Assembly (NCBI GenBank): GCA_037833965.1
Contig: AP031353.1
Span: forward strand, 15,750,501-15,814,500
Direction of reading: 5' to 3'
Source of the DNA: Marchantia polymorpha subsp. ruderalis
Lineage: Eukaryota; Streptophyta; Marchantiopsida; Marchantiales; Marchantiaceae
DNA length: 64,000 nucleotides
Shown: positions 1 through 11,649 of the stretch, piece after piece
Layout of the letters: each line of letters opens with the position of its first letter
How positions within the stretch are numbered: position 1 is the stretch's first letter
Notes under the pieces: model-generated
Databases searched by the model: none
The model's input: only the letters and a program-made list of their open reading frames with translations
Told to the model about the DNA's origin: nothing
Program-made: the position numbers and the translations under genes

Positions 1-1207
1 ATTGGAGACTTTTAGCCTCAACCTAAGAATGTTGGCAAAAGAATGTGCATAATGTGCGATTCTAATATTAGATGAACTTTTCCAAGGAAAAGTTTCCAAA
101 TAAGAGGACTTTTTATCAAACTGTAACCTTTCTCCTAATTTTTTCATTCCATTCACGTGTTGTCAAGACATTGCTACTTGTGTTTCGAGAGTTCCTCCCA
201 TTTCGAAGCAACTGTTTGGAAACTGCCAAATCCAATTTGAAGCTTGAACTTTCAATTTCATGTCTCTTGTCAAAACATGGTCGCAGACACTGTTGAGCCT
301 GAGTTTGCAGTGTGCAACGTGCAATTTCGTCTTCTTAAAATACGAAATCTGTGTACCTATATTGTCTTGCGGACCGTAATCTTCAATTTAATGTTGTCCA
401 CATGCATACAAATACACATTTACCTGGTATCAAAGTTCATCGACTTCTGTAGTACTAATCTCGTGGGTATGCTTAGTTATTCGGATAACATTTAGCTGAC
501 ATCATGTTAAGCAGTTCGGAGTAAATTTGTCATAATCCACACATGTATAAATACGAATTATTTTTTTTTGTTCAAAAATCTGAGACATTATCGCCGAAAA
601 TAGATACATATTTTACTTCACACATTCTTGACTTCTATTCGTGGCACGTCAAAGCAAACCACTTGTTGGATAGAAAATTATATCCATCCTCTCACACAAC
701 TTCAAGTCTTCTACTCCACCACCTTTCTTGGGGCAACACGTTTCAGGTTGATATATGCGAAGAAGTAAGAGAGTAAGACTCGGAACTCAAGAGAAGGTCA
801 CAAATCCTCTACGTCTGCTTCAAGATTCAGTCGGCAACCGTATTGAAGATGGATTCACATACATCATTGACTCATATGTTCTAATACCCAAACTTGCATG
901 TAAATGTGGATTACAAAACTAAGGCTGGTTGACACTCCTTACTAATCATCCATTACTAAAACACAGTTCCAAAAATTCAGAAGATTGATCGAATCAATTG
1001 AGCTTGAGTCTTCCGGTCAACGTTACAGCTAATGACTGACCACCTACGGAAACCCACAAGACATAAGACGCAAGCTTCTCTTAGTTGCAGACACGCTCGT
1101 TTAGGAGGAACTCCATGCCGAATATGCGACTCTGACCTGTGACGAGAAACACAGCACACACAAAACTCCAAATCGTGTCAGGGACAAACATCCAACTTGG
1201 GATGTGA
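1..1207. other. Left-edge intergenic DNA, no gene seen
   Basis: I see no convincing exon on either strand here. The open frames are short and share no recognisable domain. The part nearest 1207 must hold the 3' untranslated region and poly(A) signals of the minus-strand radial spoke gene that stops at 1208. The base composition is mixed, less AT-rich than the repeat deserts further right. Confidence 0.5.
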
Positions 1208-4200
1208 TCACTTGACCCACTCAGGATTATCTTTCCGCTTCTTTACTTTCTTGGGCTCTGCTTTAGCTCCTTTCGCTTGTGGAACGCCTGGACCACCTTT
1301 CGATCCCTTCCCCGCACTGCCAGCTAAAAAAGCCTTAAGCAAGTCGGCGAGTTCTTCCATTGCACCTTCCTGACCAGCTGGTTTTAGATTTTCTCCCTGC
1401 CAGTAAGGGACTTTCAGCCTCCAGTGACTACTAGGTTCAGATATCCATTGAGCAATCTAACATAAATTTTGAAAGTTTATAATGTAAAATCTAGGTTCAT
1501 TTCCTAGAGGTAATCTGTTCTCCATTGGGCAGCACGTGGAGCATCAACAATACGATGAATAATTCTGTGTAAACAAGCCAGTGGAAAGTAAAAGCAACTT
1601 CCATGTCGAACATTCGGATAAGGAAAACAAGACAGTATATACCAAGCTCGAAAATAACAGAAGAATCGTCTCAAACTCTTTGTAGGTCACGTTATGTTTG
1701 AGACACTGGCCGAGACTGCTATCAGGTTTCATACGGTAGTTGTAAAGCTCCAGCAAAACCTTTGCAAGAAGTGCACCTGGTGGAACATCATGTCCAGGTC
1801 GGCGACCCTGCATCAACATACGCTTTTTTTAAGAGAAATCTATGATTACTATAGACGAGGTGGGATACGTCAGGGTTATGCAGAAACAGGAGCGGAAACG
1901 TAGCAAACGACCATATCAGAATCAATCAGACTCTACACAGTACTGATAAGAATGAAAAACAAGATACATCATTTAAACGATGAACACAGTAAAACTTAAT
2001 TACTGCTTTTGCCCAACTATGGAATCTGACTTTGAGGGACAAGTCCGGTACGAGCAGAACTGTTAATACACACAGAAGTTAAGGAACTGCCAACAACTTT
2101 AAAAGTCGTGAGCATCATGTCGAGAGTCACCGTCTATCGACTTCATCGGCAAGCTTCATGAAACTTCTACAACGTCTACAATGATGAACATTCGCATCTG
2201 GGTTTCTGTCGCGTTACTTAATCCAGTTTAAATATCGATATACGACATCAAAAGTAGAGAAGGGAAACATACAATGTCCGTAAAACAAGAAACTGTAAGA
2301 CAACATTTCTATCAAATGAGAACCATACACTACCTGGCCATACTTAATCACAGAGCCGAGACTTATAGTGTAGTCACTTGTCTCCGATTCCAGCAGCAGT
2401 TCACAAAATAATTTCTGTATGACGACTGTGTTTTCTGATAGCACTGCTCGAACTGGAACGCTGTCCACTTTATAAAGCCACGTGTCATAACTCATAGAAG
2501 CCAGTGAATGAAACATTGAAGCAAATAGCCTCTCAACCTGTGATACAAGAATAAGTCAATGTCTGATATTAATTCGGAAAACTGCCGTCCTCCAACTGAA
2601 AACAAAATAGCTTAAATTGAACATGGACAAGTAGATTATAATACGGCATGCCTGACCTTCTCTTCCGAGGATATTGCCTCGTGTTGGAACTTGAAGAGAG
2701 CTACTTGAACAAGAGCCACAACGACTTCCCTGAGGATCAGCTGCCTAGTCTGCATGCAGATTTTTATGTCACTCCTTAGACCTCATTTCAATACAGCAAG
2801 AAGGTGAACAATCTGAAAGAACAATAAACTGTACTCACTGTACATATATTATCGCAATCGGAAGTGGGAAAAGTGGAATCCGCAATAAACTCCTCCCTAA
2901 AACTATTGTGCCTCCTGTTAAGGCTGTTGTAAGATCATCAAGGGAACAAACCGACCATGAAAGAATGGATCAAGTACATACAGGACTGTGGGCGTCAGAA
3001 ACAGAATCCCAGGATAGGTCATTCAGAGGCAGCATACGATCGACGTCTGCCAGTCCCAGTCCAGGTTGAAGAACCTGGCCAGCACCAATAAGTACAGTAA
3101 TCAAATTTTTCAAGACGAAATGCTTGCAATGACAAAAGAGGCATCTAAAAGTTTGATCATGAGAATGTACAAGCCTCCCGTAGAGTTTGAGCTGTTGAGA
3201 TAGTTATCTCTCGTGGATTTCAAAATTCACGATATAAGTTGTTGGGTAACAATAACGTATATCGTGAAATTTGTTAGCTACGAGATATTCACACTCATCT
3301 CTGGGGACTCTTCGTACGCACCACATCTGATGGACTTTTCAGAGGTTGTGATGCTAAAGTGACATGGATTAAAATAAGAAGCACTGATCAACGAGAATGT
3401 TGTACAAGAGCATCTTGTAGTAGCCTCCAAAACTGTCGATTTGCAAGTCCGCGTGATCGACCAGCTATTCCTTGTCGAGGTGACTCTGGTTCTGGTTGTA
3501 TCACTTTCGCAGGTTCAAAAGGTGGCTCTTCCACCTCCGGTTCTTTCTTCGGAGTATCCACCTTGCCTCCTTTTTTTCCTTTCTTTTCTTCTTTCGCTCC
3601 CTTCTGCCCTGGATATGAAACAAAGTACGTCAAAGAAAAAGGTAAGATACAGACTCCACGCATGCCATTTCCTGCTAGGAGAGAATGGGAATTTGGTGTT
3701 AAAAATTGCAACCAAAACAACGGACTCACCGAGGGTTAATATGAGCTCTTGGGCCTCTTCAACATCCTTGCAAGACATTAAACTTGCAATGGCTATTGCC
3801 CTCGGCTGTTGATTCCGATCAAGAAAAATGGGAAACACTTCTACAAGTCCCTGACTGACCAACTCCACTGACAGGTCAAGGAGCAGCTACCTTTCTTCGC
3901 AGGCTTCTCTTTAGCTTTTGAGTTGTCTTTCGGAGCTTCTTCCTTAGACGTATCCTTCCCAGCTTTGCCTTCCTCGGACGCTTCGCTCGCAGCTTTTCCT
4001 TCTTTTCCCTTCTTCGCCCCCTTCTTTTTCTTCCCGTCGTCTTTCAAAGGTTCTGATTCTGCTTCAACTGCCTTCGCTACCGGCTTTTTAGGCGGTGAGA
4101 ACTCCTTAAGGGAACTACTAGCAGAAACAGCAATACTTCAGTCACCGACGAAAGAAGGAGACCAACGGTACAACAAGACAAGAATCTACGGGTGGAAGAA

Positions 4201-7200
4201 AACAAAGGCCGATAAATGCACATGGAGAACAGGAGGGCGAATTTCTCTTGTGATAAATAACTATCAATCCGACGGCTCCTCCTTTCAGCTACTTAAACAA
4301 GCTGCCTAATTGGACTATATTTCAGGTTCTACGAACGGCATACATAGGTCAATGTCGTGTCCTTAAGTGAGAACAAAATGTTACTTTAGAGATTACTAAT
4401 ACAATATTACTAAAACAAGACTGCGACGTTAATACTTTTGAGAATTTCCAGGTAACTGTACCGAAGGTTTCTCGACATGTTCTGTGTTGTGAACGGGACT
4501 TTGTAATTGCCATCGGGGATAAAGAACTGACCAGGGATCACAGGCATCACTAGAAGGGGTCACAAGCCAGAGTCGATCGATATCGCACATAATCAACGGA
4601 GGACAAAAAGGTAAATGGTCTCCCCGTGGGAAGCAGGGCGGGAAGCTGGGAGCCAACATGCTTCATGCAGATCTTGTTCTTGTTTTTTATTAGGCAGATC
4701 AGCTGAACAAAAAAGAGACGATATACTATACACCAACAGAACCCACACGGGACCAGAGGGTTTCGTACAGCCTAGTCTTAAGGGCGACTGAAAGAAAGAG
4801 GGATAAGCCCTCCAGATATTTGACATAGTTTTCTCACACAAATAGAAAACAAAACCACGAACGACCTTCCTATGATAGGAATGATTCAAGGCTCTCTCTA
4901 GCCTGAATCCTCAAGGAACGAAAAGAATAGTAATAGGATTCTTAGCCTAATAAACCAGCAGGGTAACGAAAGAAGCAATCCAACTCTTACAATAAATTGC
5001 TCTCTGGGTTTTCAGGGTAAGTGAAGTGCAATAATAACCCTCCTCGTAACTATTTCGACTAGGCTACGCGAGTTAGGTATTGATTAGTTTATCAGCTCTA
5101 ACATTTGCTAGAAAGAATGCGGTGAAAAAACCCAAACATTCAGCTTTATGACATTCATAGACTGTGTAAGAAGAGATAATCGAAGGTCAAAGGGAATCGA
5201 CCAGTAATATAAAAAGGCATCTTGAAGGTCATTCTTGTAGCGCATTATAGTTCTCAGTATTCCATGCTTTGCAACCTCTATGTCCTCCTCTTTTAAGTAC
5301 TTAACTGTAGAAACAAGTGGCTGCACATCCACCATAAATGTAGTTACGAACAGCATAAGCATTACGATTTCCGTAAGAATTACCGAACTTCTCTTCAGGT
5401 GAGTCATGAACAATGTTTCGTATCTGAGGTCTAGCTGATAAATATAATTTAATGGTCGCGTAGAAAATCCTGCTGTATGTACATAAGCAGGAAATTGACT
5501 CTAAATGTTCACCACTGACTGCAGACGGTCAAGAAGTAAAACAAGACGATTGGCAACGTCAAGGATATTACCTCCGGCATGTCAAAACCGGGCTTTGAGA
5601 CTGGATCGTAACGATCATGCGAAAAGACTCCAAAGTGCACCTTGCCAGTCTCACAAACGATGACTCCAAGGCCTACTTTCATGTTCTCTTGCCAATTTCC
5701 CTGCCATTATGCCATTCATTCTGATGACTCGATTTATCTCATGTCTACTGAGAATATCATCTACCGTACGCGTATAGGGGGAGGTCGGTTTGAACAAGGT
5801 TAAAATGCACACATCGAGGAAAGAAACTCATGACGCCGAGTACCTGCGGAGTGCACTGTGCCCAATTGACTCCTTACAAAGTGGGGCGAGGAATACAGTA
5901 CTAAGAAAAAATTACCTTAAACAAAGCACCAGATGCATAGAAAAATGTTCCTTTTCCGTGCCGCATGCCTTGGTTGTAATCCCCTACATACGAATTGATA
6001 AGGATGCTTGCATCTTTTTGCTTGCCGTCCCATGGCCAGTCACTTCTTCCTCTGGAAACATCGGAAAATACGTCAGTCTATGGTCGAGAATATGTCAACA
6101 GAGGGAATAAGGAAATACAGAAAAATAAGATACTGCTTGCTTAAATACCTTCCTTCGAGTCCAAAGCATCGCATGTATGCATTTATACTCAAATACGTGT
6201 CATGGTAATTCAGGGGAAAACGAGGAGTGCTTTGTCTCAAAAGTTCTTTGTATGCGAAAGCAGGAAGCAAGACAAATACGAATAGGAGATCCTTGATGTT
6301 AACACACCTTTCCTTCCACATGTTGCATTTAGAACCAACCAATGATTATCTGGTTTATGTTTCCACAATAAAAATCTCAGTATTACCGCGAAACGATTAC
6401 TCTAATCTACAAAGTTGTATTTCCTTCTCAAAACTTAAGCACAGCGGGGATGTTGAGACTTCAACGATTGAAAGGACTGGTCAGCTCATGGTCTTTTTGC
6501 TAAAAGATCCACGTAGTAATGGTAACAGTTTAGACTATTTATGTGTACCAAGAACTGAAAAGCTTCCAGAGGCCACCCTCCAAACCAATCTGCTGAAATT
6601 TGTGAAATATTCGTCAAAGATGGCTCAAACCAAACCAAGAGCTTACTCATGAAAGATGAAAACAAGTACCAAGATATCCACTCAGAAGAGCTGACAACCT
6701 TCCATGAGGCAGACCTCTTAACCATTCTCCTTCGTAGCAGTGAGAAAATACAGTGTCTGGTCTTCCCTCCACAGCTAAAATATGACTGGCAAGAGCTCCT
6801 TTACCACCTTTCTCTTTACTGGGAATAATTCGTTCAATCTGTTTGCCTTTTCCATGCCTCTTCCCGTCAAGCCAAGTCCCAACATACGAACTTCCAGAAG
6901 TGTATACCAGGCAACCATCGCCATCCTTCCGATCGTTCTTCCAGGTGCCTTCGTGTGTAGCCACTGTCCCATAAATCATTCGTCCCTACAACCACCGACC
7001 TCTAAACTCAGTCAAGTTAGGTGGCAAGGATTCATATAACTTTCTAGCCAGCATTTGCTTTGAAATACAATTCAGACTAGAACAATTTCCGAATGACTGT
7101 TTCGTACAATCAGTTGACCAATACCCAAGGCAGGCATTAGAGGTCAAAAAATTCAGGGTTCTGTCATAGATGTGCTAAATATGGATACGAAAAAATGGGT

Positions 7201-9026
7201 TGCACATCGACTCAACTCAGAAAGCATTAATGACGAAGACCCTGATGGAAGCATACTACCCCAAGAGCTCATCTTCAGGCTCCATCGTGGACACAAAACG
7301 ACCAGTGCCTTACAGGTAGCAAGTTAGGCCCGAGGAAGCCATAGAAAAGTTCTTCACTCAAAAATGTATTGAGTTACACGAATGATGAACATAATCGATG
7401 ACGTCCAACCCAGTATAGAAATGTGATGATTATTTCACATAAAATTCTGAATATCCCAAGAACTCCATGCATCTCGATATAGACGATGTCCATCTGACTC
7501 AAGTCATTGTCGTAACAACCACTTGATTGTACAGGAAACTCCAATCATAGTTCCCGGAACGGTCTGTCGATTTAGAGACGAAGAAGATACAGATAAGTGA
7601 TCTGTTATTTCTGACACTAGATGATGTCTAGGAACAGTGTATGAACATCAGGATTATCCTAGACAAAATAGAAGAAAGTGGACTTATACCAATCATCTCT
7701 GAGGACAATCTCTGAAACATTCTGTTTCAGTTCGGACTCTCCACTGACCAGCTTTTCTCTGTCCTCTCAAAAAAGGAAATAAGAAAGCTGTGACAAGTCC
7801 GTCGCCTGCAGGTAATAAGTTGGCCTTCAAGATGCTACAATGGATCACTTCATTCGAAGTTTGTTTGAGTAAAGAACAGGTGCTATTACTCCAAGAAGAA
7901 CTAGAACACGATAACTAAGTTTCTGTGGAGGTTTTTCCAAATATCATCGACAATCGACTGAGACCTCCTGGACATTCAAATTTACTCGCTTATGTCCTCT
8001 CTGTAAATGTAAAGGCTGTGATGGAGAGATCTTGACTGGTTAATTCGGTAAAACTGACTAGTAAACTGGAGATTACTAACTGAGGACTTTCATCTTGCAG
8101 AAGGAAAAACACTTACTCATGCAAGAAATTTTCTATGTCAGGGTGAAGTTTTTGTTATGCTAGCGGGGTTGTTCAGAAGGAATGAGAAGGAGCGGGACAA
8201 GCATATACCGGTCCAGATCGTCGGCCCTTATCCCATCGGCCTTGATACACAAGTCCTCCAGGCCCTTCAATCTTGCCTTGCCCGTGAGGCAATCCATCAA
8301 AGATCTGCAATTTACAGTTTGTAAGGCTACCCACTTTCAGGTATACAAGCTGTGCATCTTGAACACCGAAGTGATGGTTTCTTTTCATAATATAAGCAGC
8401 AAGCATACACATTACAGATAGGACATTTCAGACGAAAGATTGGTGCTGTCAATTGTGGTGTGTTAAGAATTTCATTCATAGAAATAGAGTTTTGAATTTG
8501 CAACCTGACCAGTATAATTGGCTCCTCCGACCCAAGAATAAACACCCTTTCCGAGAAGTCGATTATAGTAAAAATTGCCCTCAAACGAACTGCCATTATC
8601 CCACTCCAAGCGACCTGGTCCATGCAGGAGTCCATTCTTGAACATTCCTTTATAATGAACACCGCCAGCCATATCGGCGCTCCCCTCGCCATCTGGCATC
8701 AAGTCCTCATCCGTATTCCCTTGATAAGAGTTCATCAACCAAGCTCTCACCATTCCCGGAGAGACTTTCTCATCCTTGTATCGTTCATATTGCTTCAATA
8801 ACTCCTCAGGGGCAGCGTGGAGACTGTACAGTCTGTAGATTTCTCTTTCATAGATAATCCTTTGCTCATCCTCTGAAGGGTTTACTGGCTTTAAAGGAAC
8901 GGCCTTCTTCGTAAGCTGTGATTTCTTCAATGTTCTGTGAGGTACAATTTCCGGTGGGGGTGGCCATTCTCTTTTCTTCTTTAGCGGAGGCAGGTTGAAC
9001 TCGGGTTTCCATCCGTACTGCGGCAT
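1208..9026 (-). CDS. RSPH10B: MORN-repeat radial spoke protein, RSPH10B family
   Basis: Likely a radial spoke component of the sperm flagellum axoneme (family knowledge). My exons, in reading order: 9026-8505, 8304-8209, 6985-6699, 6051-5916, 5700-5572, 5320-5202, 4117-3891, 3840-3730, 3608-3406, 3074-2982, 2749-2657, 2537-2334, 1807-1643, 1456-1208. All phases agree and give about 877 residues; the human protein is about 870. The ATG at 9026 is fixed by an in-frame TAA four codons upstream. About ten MORN repeats (for example GGVHYKGMFKNG, YVGDYNQGMRHGKG) fill residues 120-390. Next come a helical region (ILRTIMRYKNDLQ), two Lys/Glu/Ala-rich linkers, and the C-terminal RSPH10B region with FWRLLQDAL and LADVDRML. 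A Lys-rich tail ends the protein. Introns of 1.1-1.2 kb follow exons 2 and 6. The intron after exon 7 is odd: 50 nt in this model, with 23 nt also phase-compatible. Exon 6 and 8 starts are the least certain. Confidence 0.85.
3841..3890 (-). other. Very short intron in the RSPH10B gene
   Basis: The Lys-rich exon ends ...GCGAAGAAAG before GTAGCT, and the following coding frame is shifted, so something must be removed. A GT...TAG span of exactly 50 nt restores the frame and leaves KEVFPIFLDRNQQ. A 23-nt GT...CAG span (3868-3890) also restores it. The other introns of this gene are about 110 to 1,200 nt. A sequencing or real frameshift is the alternative. Confidence 0.5.
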
Positions 9027-9098
9027 CTTCAACAGTTATCGTCTGCACGATGACAGATGGGCTTTTTGACTTGAAATGAATCCGAATCATGCGGTAGG

Positions 9099-9791
9099 TC
9101 AAATGTCGTTATGTTCTGCAATCCGATTCTCCATGCTAGCTGAACTTAAAGCTAACTTCATCTCCTTTGCTGCAGCAAAAGACAACACCTCCGTGAACGC
9201 ATGGCGCGGATTGCATTGAATCGTTGTGCAATTCACGCAAAAATTGAATTTGTTTCGTGCCTTGCTACAAATGTTCTTGCACACATCGTATACACGATTC
9301 TTTGGAGATCGATGTTCGAGGCAAAAGTATGTAAGAAACGAGCAAAACCTACTGAAGAGAGACAAAATATTGCTCACTTACTGATTGTCTCGGTTTAGCT
9401 CGCGATGCACAGTGGATTACTGGACAGATGTCTCTAAGTACAGAATCCACTTGCCTCCGAGACTGCTCGAAGTAATGTGGCAGGGGAACATGCAGAATTT
9501 GGTATGGGGCACCTCGAAGACAAAGCGATCGATACTAAATAAAAAGTATATACGGTAGAAGCAGCCGATGGTATGACACTCTTCACCCAACTTCTCACGT
9601 AAATCGGAACAGGTCGTGTCCAGCTGTTCGTGTAACTTTATCACATCCCACTCATCCAGGCCTTGCGACAGAACTAATTCGTGTAGATGTTGTATTTCTG
9701 ATTCATGTAAAGCATTTGGTGCATAAATTGGCCCATAATTTGGACAAAACCTTGTATTGACTGGCGAAAGGCTGAGAACGTATGTGACCCA
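9099..9791 (-). CDS. Unrecognised multi-exon gene, 3' part
   Basis: I do not recognise this protein. Three blocks look coding and join in phase: an open frame below 9791 ending at 9554 (contains APNALHESEIQHLHELV and LREKLGEECHTIG), then 9512-9382 after a TTCGAG acceptor (APYQILHVPLPHYFEQSRR), then a GTAAGT donor and 9299-9099 (NRVYDVCKNICSKARNK, ending HNDI and stop TGA). The last block has a Cys-rich stretch. The 5' part is unresolved: an overlapping frame (about 9847-9674) and a short open piece near 9960-9910 (IRLPIIDPDTKVESIF) could be upstream exons. The stop lies only 72 nt before the start codon of the RSPH10B gene on the same strand. It could instead be a decayed gene or a mis-joined set of frames. 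Confidence 0.4.
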
Positions 9792-9849
9792 TCAAACCTT
9801 GGCATACCCGTTCTCTGCATAATCTGCCGTGCCAAACACTGGATGAAAT

Positions 9850-11640
9850 CTAACATCTCCAAACTTACGATTTTCATGTGCTATTCAACTCTGAAAAATT
9901 GATTCCACCTTCGTATCCGGATCGATTATAGGCAACCGAATCTGCAGCATATACACACAATCTACAATGTGGTTTGAACTCAAATTCTACAAATACAGCA
10001 GAAAACCAAAAAAAAAAGGCCTTATGAGGGACTCCTCCTCTTTTTTTTGGCGTTCTGCTGACCTTGTAAAACCCAAGAAAAAGCTCAAGTCTGAGCATGA
10101 GACTGGTATCTCCGCAGTCTACCCTAAGCTTACGATCTAATCAGAAATGCCCAGAGTATTGGCCGCCCACAATCAAGAAAAGCAGATGAGAACGATGAAA
10201 AACAGCGGTTTCGATTAAGAGCAGACACTTGCAAGTGTTCAGGACATCTCAATCTCTGTCGTATGTCGTCTACAAATTCATGTCCACAGCTCGGATCTAG
10301 ATCACTCTCGGACCTCCCACACTCTCTTTGATAGATTCAGGACGGACCTTTATCTGGGTGGCGAGCACCCCTTCGAATGCGATGAAGGTCATAACCTCAT
10401 GAGCGACCATCCAACATGAGTGCAATTTAATAATAAATCCTCATCGATATATTCAAAAATGTATGATTTCATTGATGCTAGTTATAGGATTCCCCTTCCT
10501 GTCTTGGGTCTTACGAGTGACATACAATATGTAAGAGAGTAATTGTCGGAGAGATAAGCCGTTTATCACGAAAAAATCAGCTTCTATAAACTTGCAGTTG
10601 GTTGTTTGCTTCGCAAGTTTTTCTTTCGTTTGGTACCTCTTTCTATTACTAGCATTTGTCTCGTATTATGTTTCAATATGTAACCAGAAGGAAAAAGATG
10701 AACTAGTAAATTTTGTGAAAGTTGTGAAGAGTCAACTCATAGTTTTAACGTGAACTTGCAATTAATGGAAGTTTTAGACATTATCTCAATAAAATTCATC
10801 CACCATATACCCTCCACTTCAAACATAGATCTAGATTGCTCTCTAAGTTGATTATTCGTGTCATATATAAACTACATACGTGATCACATGAATCTTACAC
10901 AGCTAGGATAAACTCATGGATAGTATGTTTCACAAATACTAGTGGATACTCCTGAACTTGAGACACAGTGAAGTCGCTTGGTTTCTTCAAAGCGAATTTT
11001 AAGCAAGTGCCATAAAATACCATACTATACCATATTATATTTCAGACACGGTATTTCGGTACAATGGCATGCTAACCCTAAACCCCTAGCCTCCCAAGGA
11101 TGAGTACTAACGTACTCATTACAAACAACTCAATAGATTAATACTAATACTAATAATACTTATTAATACTAATAAACTTCAAAAGAATTCAAACATTATT
11201 TCAGTTCAATAGGTTGTACTCCATTCATCAGAATTTACTTCGCCTACAGTGTTCTTTTTTCTAATCAAATTTATGAAATGAACTATAACTTCACAAACCT
11301 CTTTATTGCAAGAATCAATAGGTAAACTTTAGAAAGATAACATCTTGATTTTCCATTTTTCAAAAAATTATTCGAAAGTTTTTGTGAAGTCACAATTATG
11401 TGTGTATAGAAGAATCTATGGATGTGTTGGTTTTTTATTAAAAAAATTACATACACATCTACAAATTTTGAAATAAAGATGTTTTTATTTAAGACATCTT
11501 TTATTCTCTTTAAAGTCATGTGGAATATGGATGATGACAATGACATCGCTAACTCATGAATCATTGTTTTTCTCTTGGAAGAAAATGGAGTCAAAAATAT
11601 CCTGGATATTCCATTGCCAAGTATAACACGGACTAAGTTC
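9850..11640. other. Intergenic DNA, increasingly AT-rich
   Basis: Apart from the possible upstream exons of the 9.1-9.8 kb gene near 9910-9960, I see no gene. A short simple run of AATACTAATA-type units lies near 11140-11170. The segment must contain the promoter of the 9.1-9.8 kb gene if that gene is real, but I could not place a TATA element with confidence. Confidence 0.4.
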
Positions 11641-11649
11641 TTAACAAAC

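Noticed and set aside
3388-4309. Plus-strand frames opposite the Lys-rich exons of the RSPH10B gene
   Set aside because: These are antisense shadows of GC-rich coding exons, with Phe/Ser/Pro-rich translations typical of reversed Lys/Glu codons.
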